Below are positions 17,441-26,660 of a stretch of DNA of 64,000 bases, one piece after another. The first letter of the stretch is position 1, and every line of letters starts with the position of its first letter. The stretch covers positions 1 through 64,000 of the forward strand of contig NZ_MUYU01000017.1 in the NCBI RefSeq assembly GCF_002014825.1, read 5' to 3'. The notes beneath the pieces are model-generated. The model saw only the letters and a list, made by a program, of their open reading frames with translations. It ran no database searches and was not told the origin of the DNA. Position numbers and translations under genes: made by a program. This DNA is from Moraxella pluranimalium. GTDB lineage: Bacteria > Pseudomonadota > Gammaproteobacteria > Pseudomonadales > Moraxellaceae.

Positions 17441-17464
17441 AAAAAGGGCGAAAATCTCGCCCTT
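17441..17464 (-). terminator. terminator after fbp
   Basis: On the minus strand AAGGGCGA (17464-17457) pairs with TCGCCCTT (17451-17444), followed by TTT. It sits 18 bp past the fbp stop. Confidence 0.75.
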
Positions 17465-17481
17465 AATGCTGATGGTCGGTG

Positions 17482-18480
17482 TTAGGCTGGCTCACCATTT
17501 GCCAAGATACCTGCTTTGGCGTGCAATTCTTTGACAAATGCCACTTCTTCGACAGCACCGAGTACCACAGGGATGCGCTGATGGATGTGTGTCGGCTCAA
17601 TCTCCATGATGCGAGCCACAGCATCGGTTGATGCACCGCCTGCTTGCTCAATCACAAAGCTCATCGGATTGGCTTCGTACATCAGGCGTAGTTTGCCTGC
17701 TTTGCCAGCAATCTTGGTATCAAATGGATACATAAATACACCGCCACGGATCAAGATGCGGTGGACATCAGCAATCATCGCAGCCACCCAGCGCATATTG
17801 TAGTCTTTGTTTCGTACGCCTGTATCACCAGCGACCAGACCATCGATGTATTCTTGGATTGGTGGTAGCCAGTAGCGATGATTTGATGCGTTGATGGCGT
17901 ATTCGGCGGTGGATTTGGCGATTTGTACGCGTTCATTGATAAGGATATAAGCTTGGGTATTTGGGTCAAAACTAAACATCGCCACGCCATCACCCAAAGT
18001 CAGCGCCAGCATGGTCGATGTGCCATAAATAAAGTAACCAGCGGCAACTTGGTTTTCACCTTTTTGCAAAAAATCTTCGGCAGTGGCTGTTTTGCCGACA
18101 TTATGATACGGCAAAATCGAGAAAATCGTCCCAACAGTCATGTTGATGTCGATATTGCTTGAGCCATCGAGTGGATCAAACAGTACGAGCAATGAGCCAT
18201 CTTCGTTGGCAGGGCTGATGTCATCAAGCTCTTCGGATGCCACGCCTGCACAGTGTGGATTACGAGTTAAAGCGCCCAGTAGCAGATCATTTGAGATGAC
18301 ATCGAGTTTCTTTTGGGCTTCGCCTTGGACATTTTCGTTACCCGCTTCGCCATGAATGCCAGCCAATGCACCTTTGTCCAGTAGATGGCTGATTGAGATA
18401 CTGGCGGTGGCAAGCGTGGTCAAGGTGCTTGCAATCTCAGGTGTGCTATGTGTTTGCAGATAGTCGTGTAAAGTTGTCAT
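17482..18480 (-). CDS. fbp: fructose-1,6-bisphosphatase, class I
   Basis: Fbp hydrolyses fructose 1,6-bisphosphate to fructose 6-phosphate in gluconeogenesis. The 332-residue protein has the class I signatures: the metal-site motif [13 protein letters not shown], the upstream acidic SEELDD, the dynamic loop near [18 protein letters not shown], and the substrate-binding region [37 protein letters not shown]. Length is typical. It has its own terminator downstream. It is divergent from pyrB across a roughly 300-bp gap. Confidence 0.95.
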   Translation of the reverse strand: MTTLHDYLQTHSTPEIASTLTTLATASISISHLLDKGALAGIHGEAGNENVQGEAQKKLDVISNDLLLGALTRNPHCAGVASEELDDISPANEDGSLLVLFDPLDGSSNIDINMTVGTIFSILPYHNVGKTATAEDFLQKGENQVAAGYFIYGTSTMLALTLGDGVAMFSFDPNTQAYILINERVQIAKSTAEYAINASNHRYWLPPIQEYIDGLVAGDTGVRNKDYNMRWVAAMIADVHRILIRGGVFMYPFDTKIAGKAGKLRLMYEANPMSFVIEQAGGASTDAVARIMEIEPTHIHQRIPVVLGAVEEVAFVKELHAKAGILANGEPA

Positions 18481-18784
18481 GGTTCATCCTTTGTTGTCAT
18501 GGCGGTTGTTATGGCGATGGCGGTGTCAGATTGGCGATTTTCTTGATAAAAAATCTCATTTTTTGCTTTGTAGTTGGCGGTAAATCGGCTAAACTATAAA
18601 GCATCAATCCAAATCACGATTCCAAAGCCATTGTACACATTATTTTATAAAATAAATTAATTGTCGGCACAGTGCGTACTTGCCAAACAATCTGGCTAAT
18701 AGTGTAGCAAATTTGCCCTAGAAATCATAGGTTTTTGTGTGGTGATTGGGTAATGCTTTTTAAACTACTTGCAAGGATATCTCT
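18481..18784. other. fbp-pyrB divergent intergenic region
   Basis: This region of 304 bp must hold the promoters of fbp (minus) and pyrB (plus). It is AT-rich in the middle (around 18641-18660). I see no convincing promoter pair, attenuator or RNA structure. A ribosome site (caagga) precedes pyrB. Confidence 0.4.
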
Positions 18785-19801
18785 ATGTCGCAAAATATCT
18801 TGACCGATGTCGATGCACGACTCAATGCATCGCTAGTCCGCCCACAGCTGAATGACGATGGGGCGATTCGTCACTTTTTGGGCGTGGAAGGGCTAAACAA
18901 AGCTCAGCTTGAAAATATCATCACCAAGGCAATGAGCTATTTTGACCAAGATGGTAAATTGACCAACACCGAAGAGCTGGCAGGACGCACGGTGATGAAT
19001 CTGTTTTTTGAGCCGAGCACTCGCACACGCATGACCTTTGAAGCTGCCCAAAAACGCTTGGGGGCAAATGTGCTCAATATCGACATCGCACGCTCAAGCA
19101 CCACCAAGGGTGAGAGCTTGCGAGATACACTGTGGAATCTTGAAGCAATGAGTGCTGATATGTTTGTCGTCCGCCACAATGCATCAGGGGCGGCGCATTT
19201 TATGGCGACACAAGTCACGCCAAATATCGCCATCATCAATGCAGGCGACGGCTGGCACGCTCACCCAACCCAAGCAATGCTTGATATGCTGACCATCCAT
19301 CGTGAAGCAACCAAGCCATTTGATGAGCTGTCTGTCGCCATCATCGGTGATATCAAGCACAGCCGTGTGGCACGCTCTGATATCTCTGCATTAAAGACAC
19401 TCGGCGTCAAGGACATTCGCGTCATTGCACCACGCACTTTATTACCCAAAGGGATTGAGCGTTATGGCGTCAGCGTGTTTGAGAATATCGATGAAGGCGT
19501 GGTGGATTGTGATGTGCTGATCGGTCTGCGCATCCAAAATGAACGCATTGGCTCGCCGTTGTTGGCATCATCGAGTGAGTATTTTAAGGCATATGGCATC
19601 ACCGATGAGCGCGTGGCAAAGGCGCGCCCAAATGCACTGGTCATGCACCCAGGTCCGATGAACCGTGGTGTTGAAATCGCATCCAGTGTCGCCGATGGCC
19701 CGCAGTCAGTGATTCTAAAGCAGGTCAATAACGGTATTGCGGTGCGCATGGCGGTGATGGCGCTGTCGGTCGCAGGTCAAGATGCTTATAAGGGCTTATA
19801 A
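18785..19801 (+). CDS. pyrB: aspartate carbamoyltransferase catalytic subunit
   Basis: PyrB condenses carbamoyl phosphate and aspartate in the second step of pyrimidine synthesis. Active-site motifs present are FFEPSTRTRMTFEAAQKRLG (carbamoyl phosphate binding), the loop SSTTKGES, HPTQAMLD, and near the end MHPGPMNRGVEI. The 338 residues match the longer Pseudomonas-type enzyme. No pyrI regulatory gene follows. Instead, 62 bp downstream, comes a metal-site-deficient dihydroorotase, as in the Pseudomonas PyrB-PyrC' dodecamer. Confidence 0.95.
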   Translation: MSQNILTDVDARLNASLVRPQLNDDGAIRHFLGVEGLNKAQLENIITKAMSYFDQDGKLTNTEELAGRTVMNLFFEPSTRTRMTFEAAQKRLGANVLNIDIARSSTTKGESLRDTLWNLEAMSADMFVVRHNASGAAHFMATQVTPNIAIINAGDGWHAHPTQAMLDMLTIHREATKPFDELSVAIIGDIKHSRVARSDISALKTLGVKDIRVIAPRTLLPKGIERYGVSVFENIDEGVVDCDVLIGLRIQNERIGSPLLASSSEYFKAYGITDERVAKARPNALVMHPGPMNRGVEIASSVADGPQSVILKQVNNGIAVRMAVMALSVAGQDAYKGL

Positions 19802-19863
19802 ATAAAGTTTGTAAGTAATTAGAATGTTTTAACGGATTGTACAGATTTTTAATAAGGCAAATC

Positions 19864-21015
19864 ATGAAAAATTATCTACCAAGCGACTGGCAAACCGTCA
19901 CTTTTGCAAATAAATTTGATGATAATCATTGGGTATTTCCGCCGATTGTCGATTTGTGTGCACGACTGCGTGAACCAGGTCATCAAGCACATGGCACGCT
20001 GGCATCTGAGGGTCTAGCGGCTCGCAAAAATGGCATCTTGCATATTGTCCTACCACCTGATACTGACCCAATTTTACAAAATGGCTCGCTGCTAAAAGGG
20101 CTTCGCGAAAAAGCCATGCAAGATGGCGGTGTGTATCTGCATATCTTAGGCGCGCTGACCGATGGGCTCAATGGTGAGCAGCCTGCGAATCTAGCAGGTC
20201 TTAAGCAAGGCGGTGCGATCGCTGTGACCAATGCCAATTGCGGCTTTGCCAATGATATGGTGATGCTGCGCACGCTAGAATATGCAGCGACTTTTGGGCT
20301 CAAAGTGTTCTTTTATCCTGATGAGCCAAGCCTGTCCAAAGGCGGTGTGGCACACGAAGGCTATATCGCATCGTTTCACGGCTTGCAGGGCATTCCTTGG
20401 CTTGCCGAGACAGTGGCATTATCCAAACAGCTATTGATGGTTGAAGAAACAGGCATCAGCGCGCATTTTAGCCAAATCACCTGCCGCACTTCGGTGGAGT
20501 TGATCCGCTGGGCGAAATCGCGCGGTCTGCCGATCACTTGTGATGTTGCCATGCATCAGCTGCACCTGACCGATGACGATATCGAAGGCTATGACGCATC
20601 GGCATATGTACTGCCACCACTTCGTAGTAATACCGACCAAAAAGCACTGATTGCAGGGCTAAAAGATGGCACGATTGATGCGATTTGTAGTCATCATGAG
20701 CCATTGTCATCATCTGCCAAGCAAGCACCATTTGGCGAAGCGATACCGGGGATTAGTAACTTTGATACCTTTGTGGCGCTTGGGGTGAAGCTTGTCAATG
20801 ATGGTATCTTGACGGCGGATGAATTGGTTCAAAAAATCTGCCTAAACCCTGCCAAAATCGCAGGCATTCACGACTATCAAGCCATCGGCGGTGCGATTGT
20901 CATCGACCCAACTGTATCGTGGGTAGTGGGTAGTGACACCATGTATTCAAAAGGCAAAAACACGCCATTTAGCGGTCAGACGCTGACAGGGCGAGTGGTT
21001 GAGACCAGTTTTTAG
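19864..21015 (+). CDS. pyrC': inactive dihydroorotase homologue (PyrC'), partner of PyrB
   Basis: The 383-residue protein has the dihydroorotase fold, but the metal ligands are missing. The family DxHxHLREPG reads DLCARLREPG, the second His region reads AHFSQITC, and the DHAPH segment reads SHHEPLSS. In Pseudomonas such a PyrC' has no catalytic activity and is needed for assembly of active PyrB, and gene order and distance here fit that role. The start at 19864 (MKNYLPSDWQ, after aagg) is chosen over an ATG-like start at 19837. A true PyrC must be encoded elsewhere. Confidence 0.85.
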   Translation: MKNYLPSDWQTVTFANKFDDNHWVFPPIVDLCARLREPGHQAHGTLASEGLAARKNGILHIVLPPDTDPILQNGSLLKGLREKAMQDGGVYLHILGALTDGLNGEQPANLAGLKQGGAIAVTNANCGFANDMVMLRTLEYAATFGLKVFFYPDEPSLSKGGVAHEGYIASFHGLQGIPWLAETVALSKQLLMVEETGISAHFSQITCRTSVELIRWAKSRGLPITCDVAMHQLHLTDDDIEGYDASAYVLPPLRSNTDQKALIAGLKDGTIDAICSHHEPLSSSAKQAPFGEAIPGISNFDTFVALGVKLVNDGILTADELVQKICLNPAKIAGIHDYQAIGGAIVIDPTVSWVVGSDTMYSKGKNTPFSGQTLTGRVVETSF

Positions 21016-21043
21016 TCTGATTAATCAATCGGGGTAGGTAAGC

Positions 21044-22099
21044 ATGAAGCCATCGCTACAAGCACTATTATCATCACCCATCATCCAAGCACCGATGGCA
21101 GGGGCGAGTAATAGTGCAACTGTGGTTACTGCCTGCCAAGCAGGGGCATTGGGCTCGCTTGGCGCGGGGATGATGACGCCACAGCAGATACACCAAAGCA
21201 TTGATGATATCAAATCGGCGACTGATTTGCCGTTTTGTGTCAATCTGATGGTGCTACCACAAGCCATCACCGAGCGATACAGCGAGCCGATGCCTAAGTG
21301 GCTTGGTGAGTACTATGATAAGCTTGGCATTGCGCCTGTGCTGGATGATAAGCCTGCGCAGTTGTTCGATGGCCAATTTCAAGTACTGCTTGACAATCCT
21401 GTGCCTGTGGCAAGCTTTACCTTTGGGATAATCAGCATTGAGCAGGTGCAGGCACTTAAGCAAGTGGGCACGCTTGTCATTGGCACTGCCAACTGCCCTG
21501 ATGAAGTCATTGCATGGGCGGATGTCGGTGCTGATGCGGTCGTGGTGCAGGGTGCTGAAGCAGGCGGACATCGTGGTGGCTGGCTGGATGAATCAGCATC
21601 ACCGATGGCATTGGCACAGCTGTTCACAGCGGTGACAGACAGGCTAAGTGATGAGCAAGTACAGATTGCACTCATTGCAGCAGGCGGTATTCATGATGAC
21701 AAGCAGGTACGCCATTATCTCAATCACGGGGCGGTAGCCGTCGCTGTCGGTACGGCTTTTTTGAGTACGGCGGAGTCGTGCATATCGCCATTGTGGAAAT
21801 CACGCCTATTAGCAGGTGGCGAGACTCGGCTGACTCGGCTGTATTCGGGCAAGCTTGCTCGGGGCTTGGTGACAGGTTATATGCAGGACTTTATTCATCT
21901 TGATGGACTGGTGCGTCATCCACACGTTCCGATTTATCCGACGATGAATGCCATGACCAAGTCGCTAAGAGCGCATGGAGCTAGCACACAAGATGACAAC
22001 CTGATGAGCCTATGGGCAGGTACAGGCGTGAGTCAGTGCCGTGATGAGTCGATGGCGGATTTGGTCGCACGGCTTGTGGCGGATGTGGTGCATGGATAA
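21044..22099 (+). CDS. FMN-dependent nitronate monooxygenase-like oxidoreductase
   Basis: The 351-residue TIM-barrel flavoprotein belongs to the 2-nitropropane dioxygenase/nitronate monooxygenase family. The N-terminal PIIQAPMAGASN is the FMN-binding start, VVVQGAEAGGHRGGW contains the catalytic His region, and ALIAAGGIHDDKQV with AVAVGTAFLST forms the phosphate-binding barrel end. Enzymes of this group detoxify nitronates or act as NAD(P)H:quinone reductases, and the choice cannot be made here. It lies 28 bp after pyrC' and 2 bp before the GNAT gene, so it may be part of the same transcript. Confidence 0.85.
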   Translation: MKPSLQALLSSPIIQAPMAGASNSATVVTACQAGALGSLGAGMMTPQQIHQSIDDIKSATDLPFCVNLMVLPQAITERYSEPMPKWLGEYYDKLGIAPVLDDKPAQLFDGQFQVLLDNPVPVASFTFGIISIEQVQALKQVGTLVIGTANCPDEVIAWADVGADAVVVQGAEAGGHRGGWLDESASPMALAQLFTAVTDRLSDEQVQIALIAAGGIHDDKQVRHYLNHGAVAVAVGTAFLSTAESCISPLWKSRLLAGGETRLTRLYSGKLARGLVTGYMQDFIHLDGLVRHPHVPIYPTMNAMTKSLRAHGASTQDDNLMSLWAGTGVSQCRDESMADLVARLVADVVHG

Positions 22100-22101
22100 C
22101 G

Positions 22102-22629
22102 ATGATGGATTTGCAGTTTAAAACCCCGACACTGGATGATAAAGCGCGTATTTTGACTTTTCGCCGTGAATTTAATGCCGTCTTTGATGCCATGCACGGC
22201 GCAAATGAGCTCAATGCTTTTATGGACGGTGGCTTTGTCGGTTGGATTAATTATATCAATGCACCAGCAGGCACGCAGTGGTTTGAATACCAAAAAGTCG
22301 CCGACAGCACCTATATTGCATTGATAGATGATGTGGTGGTTGCGATTGTGCATATACGCCACACGCTCAATGATGCGCTGCTACAACAAGGCGGTCATGT
22401 CGGATATAGTACGCATCCTGCTTATCAAGGACGGGGCATTGCAACTCGTGTGCTGGCATTTGCTGTCCGTACACTCAATGAGATGGGTGTGCACAAGGTA
22501 TTGGTTACTTGTCAGCATGACAATCTTGCATCGGCAAGAGTCATTGAGAAAAACGGTGGCATCTTAGAAAATATCTTGACTAAGTCTAATGGCGTACAGG
22601 TGAGTCGATATTGGATTAGCGAAAGATAA
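22102..22629 (+). CDS. GNAT-family N-acetyltransferase
   Basis: A 175-residue GNAT protein. The acetyl-CoA-binding motif A is GYSTHPAYQGRGIATRVLAFAVRTL (Q/RxxGxG/A present as QGRGIA), followed by motif B with HKVLVTCQHDNLASARVIEKNGG. The N-terminus resembles acetyltransferases annotated as YafP- or RimJ-like, but the substrate is unknown. Starts at 22102 and 22105 (tandem ATG) are both possible. The gene begins two bases after the stop of the oxidoreductase gene, which suggests translational coupling. Confidence 0.8.
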   Translation: MMDLQFKTPTLDDKARILTFRREFNAVFDAMHGANELNAFMDGGFVGWINYINAPAGTQWFEYQKVADSTYIALIDDVVVAIVHIRHTLNDALLQQGGHVGYSTHPAYQGRGIATRVLAFAVRTLNEMGVHKVLVTCQHDNLASARVIEKNGGILENILTKSNGVQVSRYWISER

Positions 22630-22659
22630 GTGATGACAATTAACCATTTATCATCAAAA

Positions 22660-22687
22660 AATCCCCTATTCTACAGAATGGGGGATT
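22660..22687. terminator. hairpin between the GNAT gene and nhaA
   Basis: AATCCCCTATTCT (22660-22672) and AGAATGGGGGATT (22675-22687) form a 13-bp stem with one G-T pair. They are preceded by an A-run and followed by GCTTTTT, between convergent genes. Confidence 0.75.
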
Positions 22688-22708
22688 GCTTTTTGGTCAA
22701 GATATTGC

Positions 22709-23926
22709 TTAGTGCGTAGATGGGATATAGCCATCGCCACTATCTTTGGCAAGCACAGGATGCTCGGCATTTGGCACAGCTTTACGCAGTAACAGATAGC
22801 CTGCAACACCTGAGATGATAGAGCCTAAGATAATGCCAAGTCGTGGGTCAAAGCCTTCTGGAATACCACCAAAAGCAAGCCCCGAGATGAACAAACTCAT
22901 GGTAAAGCCGATACCGCACAGCAGTGATGCACCATAGATTTGTTTCATGTTCGTGCCTGTCGGTAGGTTTGCTAGACCAAGCTTTAGACAAAGTAGCACC
23001 GCTGCCATCACGCCAATTTGCTTACCGATAAATAGGCCTGCAGCAATGCCAAGTGGTACAGGATGTAGCAGGGTGTCTAGGCTTGTGCCCGCCAACGAAA
23101 TCCCTGCATTGGCAAAGGCAAATAACGGCAAAATCCCAAACGCCACCGTACCGTGCAAATCATGCTCAAGCTCTTCGAGCGGTGAATGTTCTGGGTCAAA
23201 TTTATTCTTTAAAGGAATAAAAAATGCCAACAGCACCCCTGACAAAGTCGCATGAACACCCGATTTGAGCAAGGCCGCCCACATAATCAGACCAATCAGC
23301 AGATACGGCGTCAGACGCACGACATTCATGCGATTTAATAGATACAAAAACGGCAAGCAAATCCCTGCAATGCCAAGCGAAACCAGTGATAATTCAGATG
23401 TATAAAACAATGCGATGATGATAATCGCCCCAAGGTCATCAAAAATCGCAATCGACACCAAAAATACCTTGAGTGCATTTGGCACACGATTACCAAGTAG
23501 GCTGAGCACCCCAAGCGCAAAGGCAATGTCGGTCGCTGCAGGGATTGCCCAGCCGGCAAGCTGTTCTGGGTGCTGATAATTTAGCCCTGCATAAATCAAC
23601 GCAGGTGCAATCATACCACCGATAGCAGCGAGTGCAGGCATTAAGATTTGCTTAACATCAGCCAGCTCACCAATCAGTGCTTCACGCTTGAGTTCAAGCC
23701 CCACCAAAAAGAAAAAAATCGCCATCAAGCCATCATTAATCCAGTGATGGGCATCTTTGGCAATCTCAAACGCACCGATTTGTACCACCACAGGCGCATG
23801 AATGAACGCATGATACGCATCGTGTAGGGGTGAGTTGGCGACAATCATCGCCAAAATCGCAGCGATGGCAAGAATGATACCACCGGCAGCTTCGAGTGCC
23901 AAAAATTTCTTAATCTGTGCAAACAT
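22709..23926 (-). CDS. nhaA: Na+/H+ antiporter NhaA
   Basis: NhaA exchanges protons for Na+ across the inner membrane and supports sodium and pH tolerance. The 405-residue protein has about 12 membrane segments. The family's key features are [15 protein letters not shown] (broken helix IV) and the paired aspartates in [19 protein letters not shown] (the D163/D164 site of E. coli NhaA). [19 protein letters not shown] near residue 65 and [16 protein letters not shown] near the end are also conserved. The gene is monocistronic and divergent from the TSUP permease gene. Confidence 0.95.
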   Translation of the reverse strand: MFAQIKKFLALEAAGGIILAIAAILAMIVANSPLHDAYHAFIHAPVVVQIGAFEIAKDAHHWINDGLMAIFFFLVGLELKREALIGELADVKQILMPALAAIGGMIAPALIYAGLNYQHPEQLAGWAIPAATDIAFALGVLSLLGNRVPNALKVFLVSIAIFDDLGAIIIIALFYTSELSLVSLGIAGICLPFLYLLNRMNVVRLTPYLLIGLIMWAALLKSGVHATLSGVLLAFFIPLKNKFDPEHSPLEELEHDLHGTVAFGILPLFAFANAGISLAGTSLDTLLHPVPLGIAAGLFIGKQIGVMAAVLLCLKLGLANLPTGTNMKQIYGASLLCGIGFTMSLFISGLAFGGIPEGFDPRLGIILGSIISGVAGYLLLRKAVPNAEHPVLAKDSGDGYIPSTH

Positions 23927-24091
23927 GGTAAAGTTTTTCCTAATAACAAGACGGTAAGTGCAAACTTAAGGCTTGCTTTGGGTCTTTGATTGTTTTCTGA
24001 TAAGTGTTATCATTTTTTCCAATGTATCAAAAATTGGGCGTATAATAAAGCATTTTTTGGTATTTTCGACGACTTGATAAGTGATATTATA

Positions 24092-24847
24092 ATGGATATT
24101 CAGCTAGGCTTAGAAATATTGATGCTGTTGTTTGGTGTGGCGATGGTGGCGGGCTTTGTCGATGCGATGGCAGGCGGTGGCGGTCTGTTGACCATTCCTG
24201 CGTTATTGCTGTCAGGTGTGCCACCGATTGCCACCCTTGCCACCAATAAGCTTCAAGCATCGGCAGGGTCGTTCTCGGCAAGTCTTACGATGATAAAAAA
24301 AGGCGTCATCAACCCAAAAGATATCAAAATCGCCTTTATGATGGCGGCCATCGGCTCGGCAATTGGCTCGATATTGGTGCAACTATCACCGCCTGAGATG
24401 TTAAAAGTTGTCATTCCGTTTCTGGTCGCAGGCGTGGGGCTTTATACGCTGTTTGCGCCCAATCTTGGGCAGATTGAACGCGCGCCCAAAATCAGCCAAA
24501 GCACATGGCAAAAAACCATCGTACCACTCATCGGCTTTTATGATGGTTATCTTGGGCCGGGTACGGGGACATTTTTTGCACTGTCCAATGTCGCTTTGCG
24601 TGGAATGGATTTGATACGAGCCACAGGCACCGCCAAGCTGCTAAACTTCGCCACCAATATCGCAAGCCTTGCACTGTTTATCGTCGGCGGTCAAGTGCTT
24701 TGGAAAGTGGGCTTTGTGATGATGGCAGGGCAGGTGATTGGCGCGTTTTTTGGTTCGCAGATGGTGGTCAAAGGCGGTGCTAAATTTATCCGTCCTGTGA
24801 TTGTGCTGATGTGCTTTGCGATGGTGGTGCGGTATGTGTTTTGGTGA
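24092..24847 (+). CDS. TSUP (TauE/SafE) family permease
   Basis: The 251-residue membrane protein has about eight segments in two repeats. The first holds GVAMVAGFVDAMAGGGGLLTIPALL and the second holds GFYDGYLGPGTGTFFALSNV. Both are the glycine-rich signatures of the TauE/SafE/YfcA family, which exports or imports sulfur-containing anions and other small acids. The substrate is unknown. The ATG at 24092 (MDIQLGLEIL) is preferred over 23990, which would add a 34-residue non-family leader. Confidence 0.85.
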   Translation: MDIQLGLEILMLLFGVAMVAGFVDAMAGGGGLLTIPALLLSGVPPIATLATNKLQASAGSFSASLTMIKKGVINPKDIKIAFMMAAIGSAIGSILVQLSPPEMLKVVIPFLVAGVGLYTLFAPNLGQIERAPKISQSTWQKTIVPLIGFYDGYLGPGTGTFFALSNVALRGMDLIRATGTAKLLNFATNIASLALFIVGGQVLWKVGFVMMAGQVIGAFFGSQMVVKGGAKFIRPVIVLMCFAMVVRYVFW

Positions 24848-24926
24848 AGTTACGAGCGGTTCATTTTAAGCTATTTTAAGCATTGATTCGCCAATACGCT
24901 TTGATGACAAAAATAGGCGGGATACG

Positions 24927-25136
24927 ATGACAATACTGATGTGGTTGTTTGTAATTATTTGGGCGATTTTCTTTGTGCTGTATCTTGTCGGTATGATATT
25001 AGCAGGTGTCAAGCACGGCTTGGGCGGTGTGATTCATACTTTGCTTGGCTTGATGGCTTTTGCGATTTGTAGTTTGATTTATTGGGGAATTTTAATCTTT
25101 TTGGATATTCAATTTAACTTTTTGCATTGGTTTTGA
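24927..25136 (+). CDS. small membrane protein of unknown function
   Basis: The 69-residue product is nearly all hydrophobic. Two or three transmembrane segments are visible: ILMWLFVIIWAIFFVLYLV, then GVIHTLLGLMAFAICSLIYW, and a last one up to the aromatic end NFLHWF. No known motif is seen. The gene lies 79 bp after the TSUP permease gene and before coaBC. The coding call rests on the sensible two-helix pattern rather than on homology. Confidence 0.5.
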   Translation: MTILMWLFVIIWAIFFVLYLVGMILAGVKHGLGGVIHTLLGLMAFAICSLIYWGILIFLDIQFNFLHWF

Positions 25137-25193
25137 TGCTGTTAGCAACAAAGCAAAAACACACATTCATTTCCCCATCTTGCCAAAGTGCGT

Positions 25194-25199
25194 TATAAT
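25194..25199 (+). promoter_or_regulatory. -10 box of coaBC
   Basis: A perfect TATAAT lies 29 bp upstream of the coaBC ATG. No recognisable -35 hexamer is found at 16-18 bp. Confidence 0.35.
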
Positions 25200-25227
25200 A
25201 CCCCATTTCCCCACATAGGCGATAGCC

Positions 25228-26475
25228 ATGACTGATTTGACCACTTCCCCAAAAATCCTACTTGGCATCACAGGCGGTATTGCCGCTTATAAATCGGCAG
25301 TGCTGGCTCGTCTGCTTATCAAGGCAGGCTGTGAAGTGCGTGTGATGATGACGGCGGCGGCGTGTGAGTTTATTACACCCATGACCTTGCAGGCGCTGAC
25401 AGGGCATGAAGTGCATACCGAGCTACTTGATGAGACTGCCGAGCTTGGCATGGGACATATTGAGCTTGCCAAATGGGCGGATGTGGTGGTGATAGCACCA
25501 GCTTCTGCCAATACCATCGGCAAGCTTGCCAATGGCTTGGCGGATAATCTACTTACCACCGTGTGTCTTGCGACTGATGCGCCGATTCTTATCGCACCTG
25601 CGATGAATCAGCAGATGTGGGCAAATGCCATTGTGCAGGATAATTTGATTAAGCTTACCCGCTTTGGCTATGAGCTTATCACACCAGATAGCGGTGAGCA
25701 GGCGTGCGGTGATGTGGGCATGGGGCGATTGCCTGAGCCTGAAGTGTTGTGTGAGACGATTTTGGCATTTGTGGCACGTCGCCACCTGCCACAGTCATTG
25801 GCGGGCAAGACAGTGGTCATCACTGCAGGGGCGACGCTTGAGCCGATTGACCCTGTGCGGTTTTTGTCCAATCATTCTACCGGCAAGATGGGCTATGCAC
25901 TGGCAGCAGCGTGCCGTGATGCAGGGGCGGATGTGGTGCTCGTGAGCGGTAAGCGGGTGCATCTACAAGCGCCACAGGGTGTCCGCCGTATCGATGTCGG
26001 CACGGCTGATGAGATGCTTGCTGTCTGCCTAGATGTCTGCCGCACAGCCGATGTGTTCATCGCTACCGCTGCTGTGGCAGACTATAAGATGGCGACCATC
26101 GCCCCGCACAAAATCAAAAAAACCGATGGCGTCGATGGCATGACCCTTGAGCTCATCAAAAATCCCGATGTGCTTGCCACCATCGTCAAGACCTATCCTG
26201 ATGTGCTGTCGGTGGGCTTTGCAGCTGAGACCCAAGACACCGAAACCTACGCCAAAGGCAAGCTTGTCGCCAAAAACTTGGACATGATTGCCGTCAATGA
26301 TGTGTCTGACACCAGTATCGGCTTTGGTAGTGATGATAATGCGATGATGGTGTTTTTTGCTGATAAATATGCCAAAACCGCCCAAAAACTGCCCAAAGCC
26401 CCAAAATCCACCATCGCAAGGCAGTTGGTGGATTGTATCGCATTGATTAGTAGTAATAATTACTCTATAAAATAA
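25228..26475 (+). CDS. coaBC: bifunctional phosphopantothenoylcysteine decarboxylase / phosphopantothenate-cysteine ligase
   Basis: CoaBC carries out two steps of coenzyme A synthesis. The N-terminal CoaC flavodoxin-like domain starts ILLGITGGIAAYKSAVLAR and includes ELGMGHIELAKWADVVVIAP and the substrate clamp PAMNQQMW. The C-terminal CoaB domain has VVITAGATLEPIDPVRFLSN, HSTGKMGYALA, AAVADYKM and the IKK motif (HKIKKTDG). At 415 residues it is a typical fused enzyme. Ribosome support is modest. It is not in an obvious operon with fadD downstream. Confidence 0.95.
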   Translation: MTDLTTSPKILLGITGGIAAYKSAVLARLLIKAGCEVRVMMTAAACEFITPMTLQALTGHEVHTELLDETAELGMGHIELAKWADVVVIAPASANTIGKLANGLADNLLTTVCLATDAPILIAPAMNQQMWANAIVQDNLIKLTRFGYELITPDSGEQACGDVGMGRLPEPEVLCETILAFVARRHLPQSLAGKTVVITAGATLEPIDPVRFLSNHSTGKMGYALAAACRDAGADVVLVSGKRVHLQAPQGVRRIDVGTADEMLAVCLDVCRTADVFIATAAVADYKMATIAPHKIKKTDGVDGMTLELIKNPDVLATIVKTYPDVLSVGFAAETQDTETYAKGKLVAKNLDMIAVNDVSDTSIGFGSDDNAMMVFFADKYAKTAQKLPKAPKSTIARQLVDCIALISSNNYSIK

Positions 26476-26660
26476 ATACACTTAAGCCAAATTTTCATTC
26501 GCTTGTCAATCAAAAACTATGAAAACTGGTTCACAAAAATTGATTGTCAAAAGTCGGTGGCTTGCGTAACTTTGCACATGATTATCTAATTATTCGCTTG
26601 GTTATCAGCTTGGGCATTTGACCGCCACCGTCAATGACAACAACATTCATAGGAAGAAAC

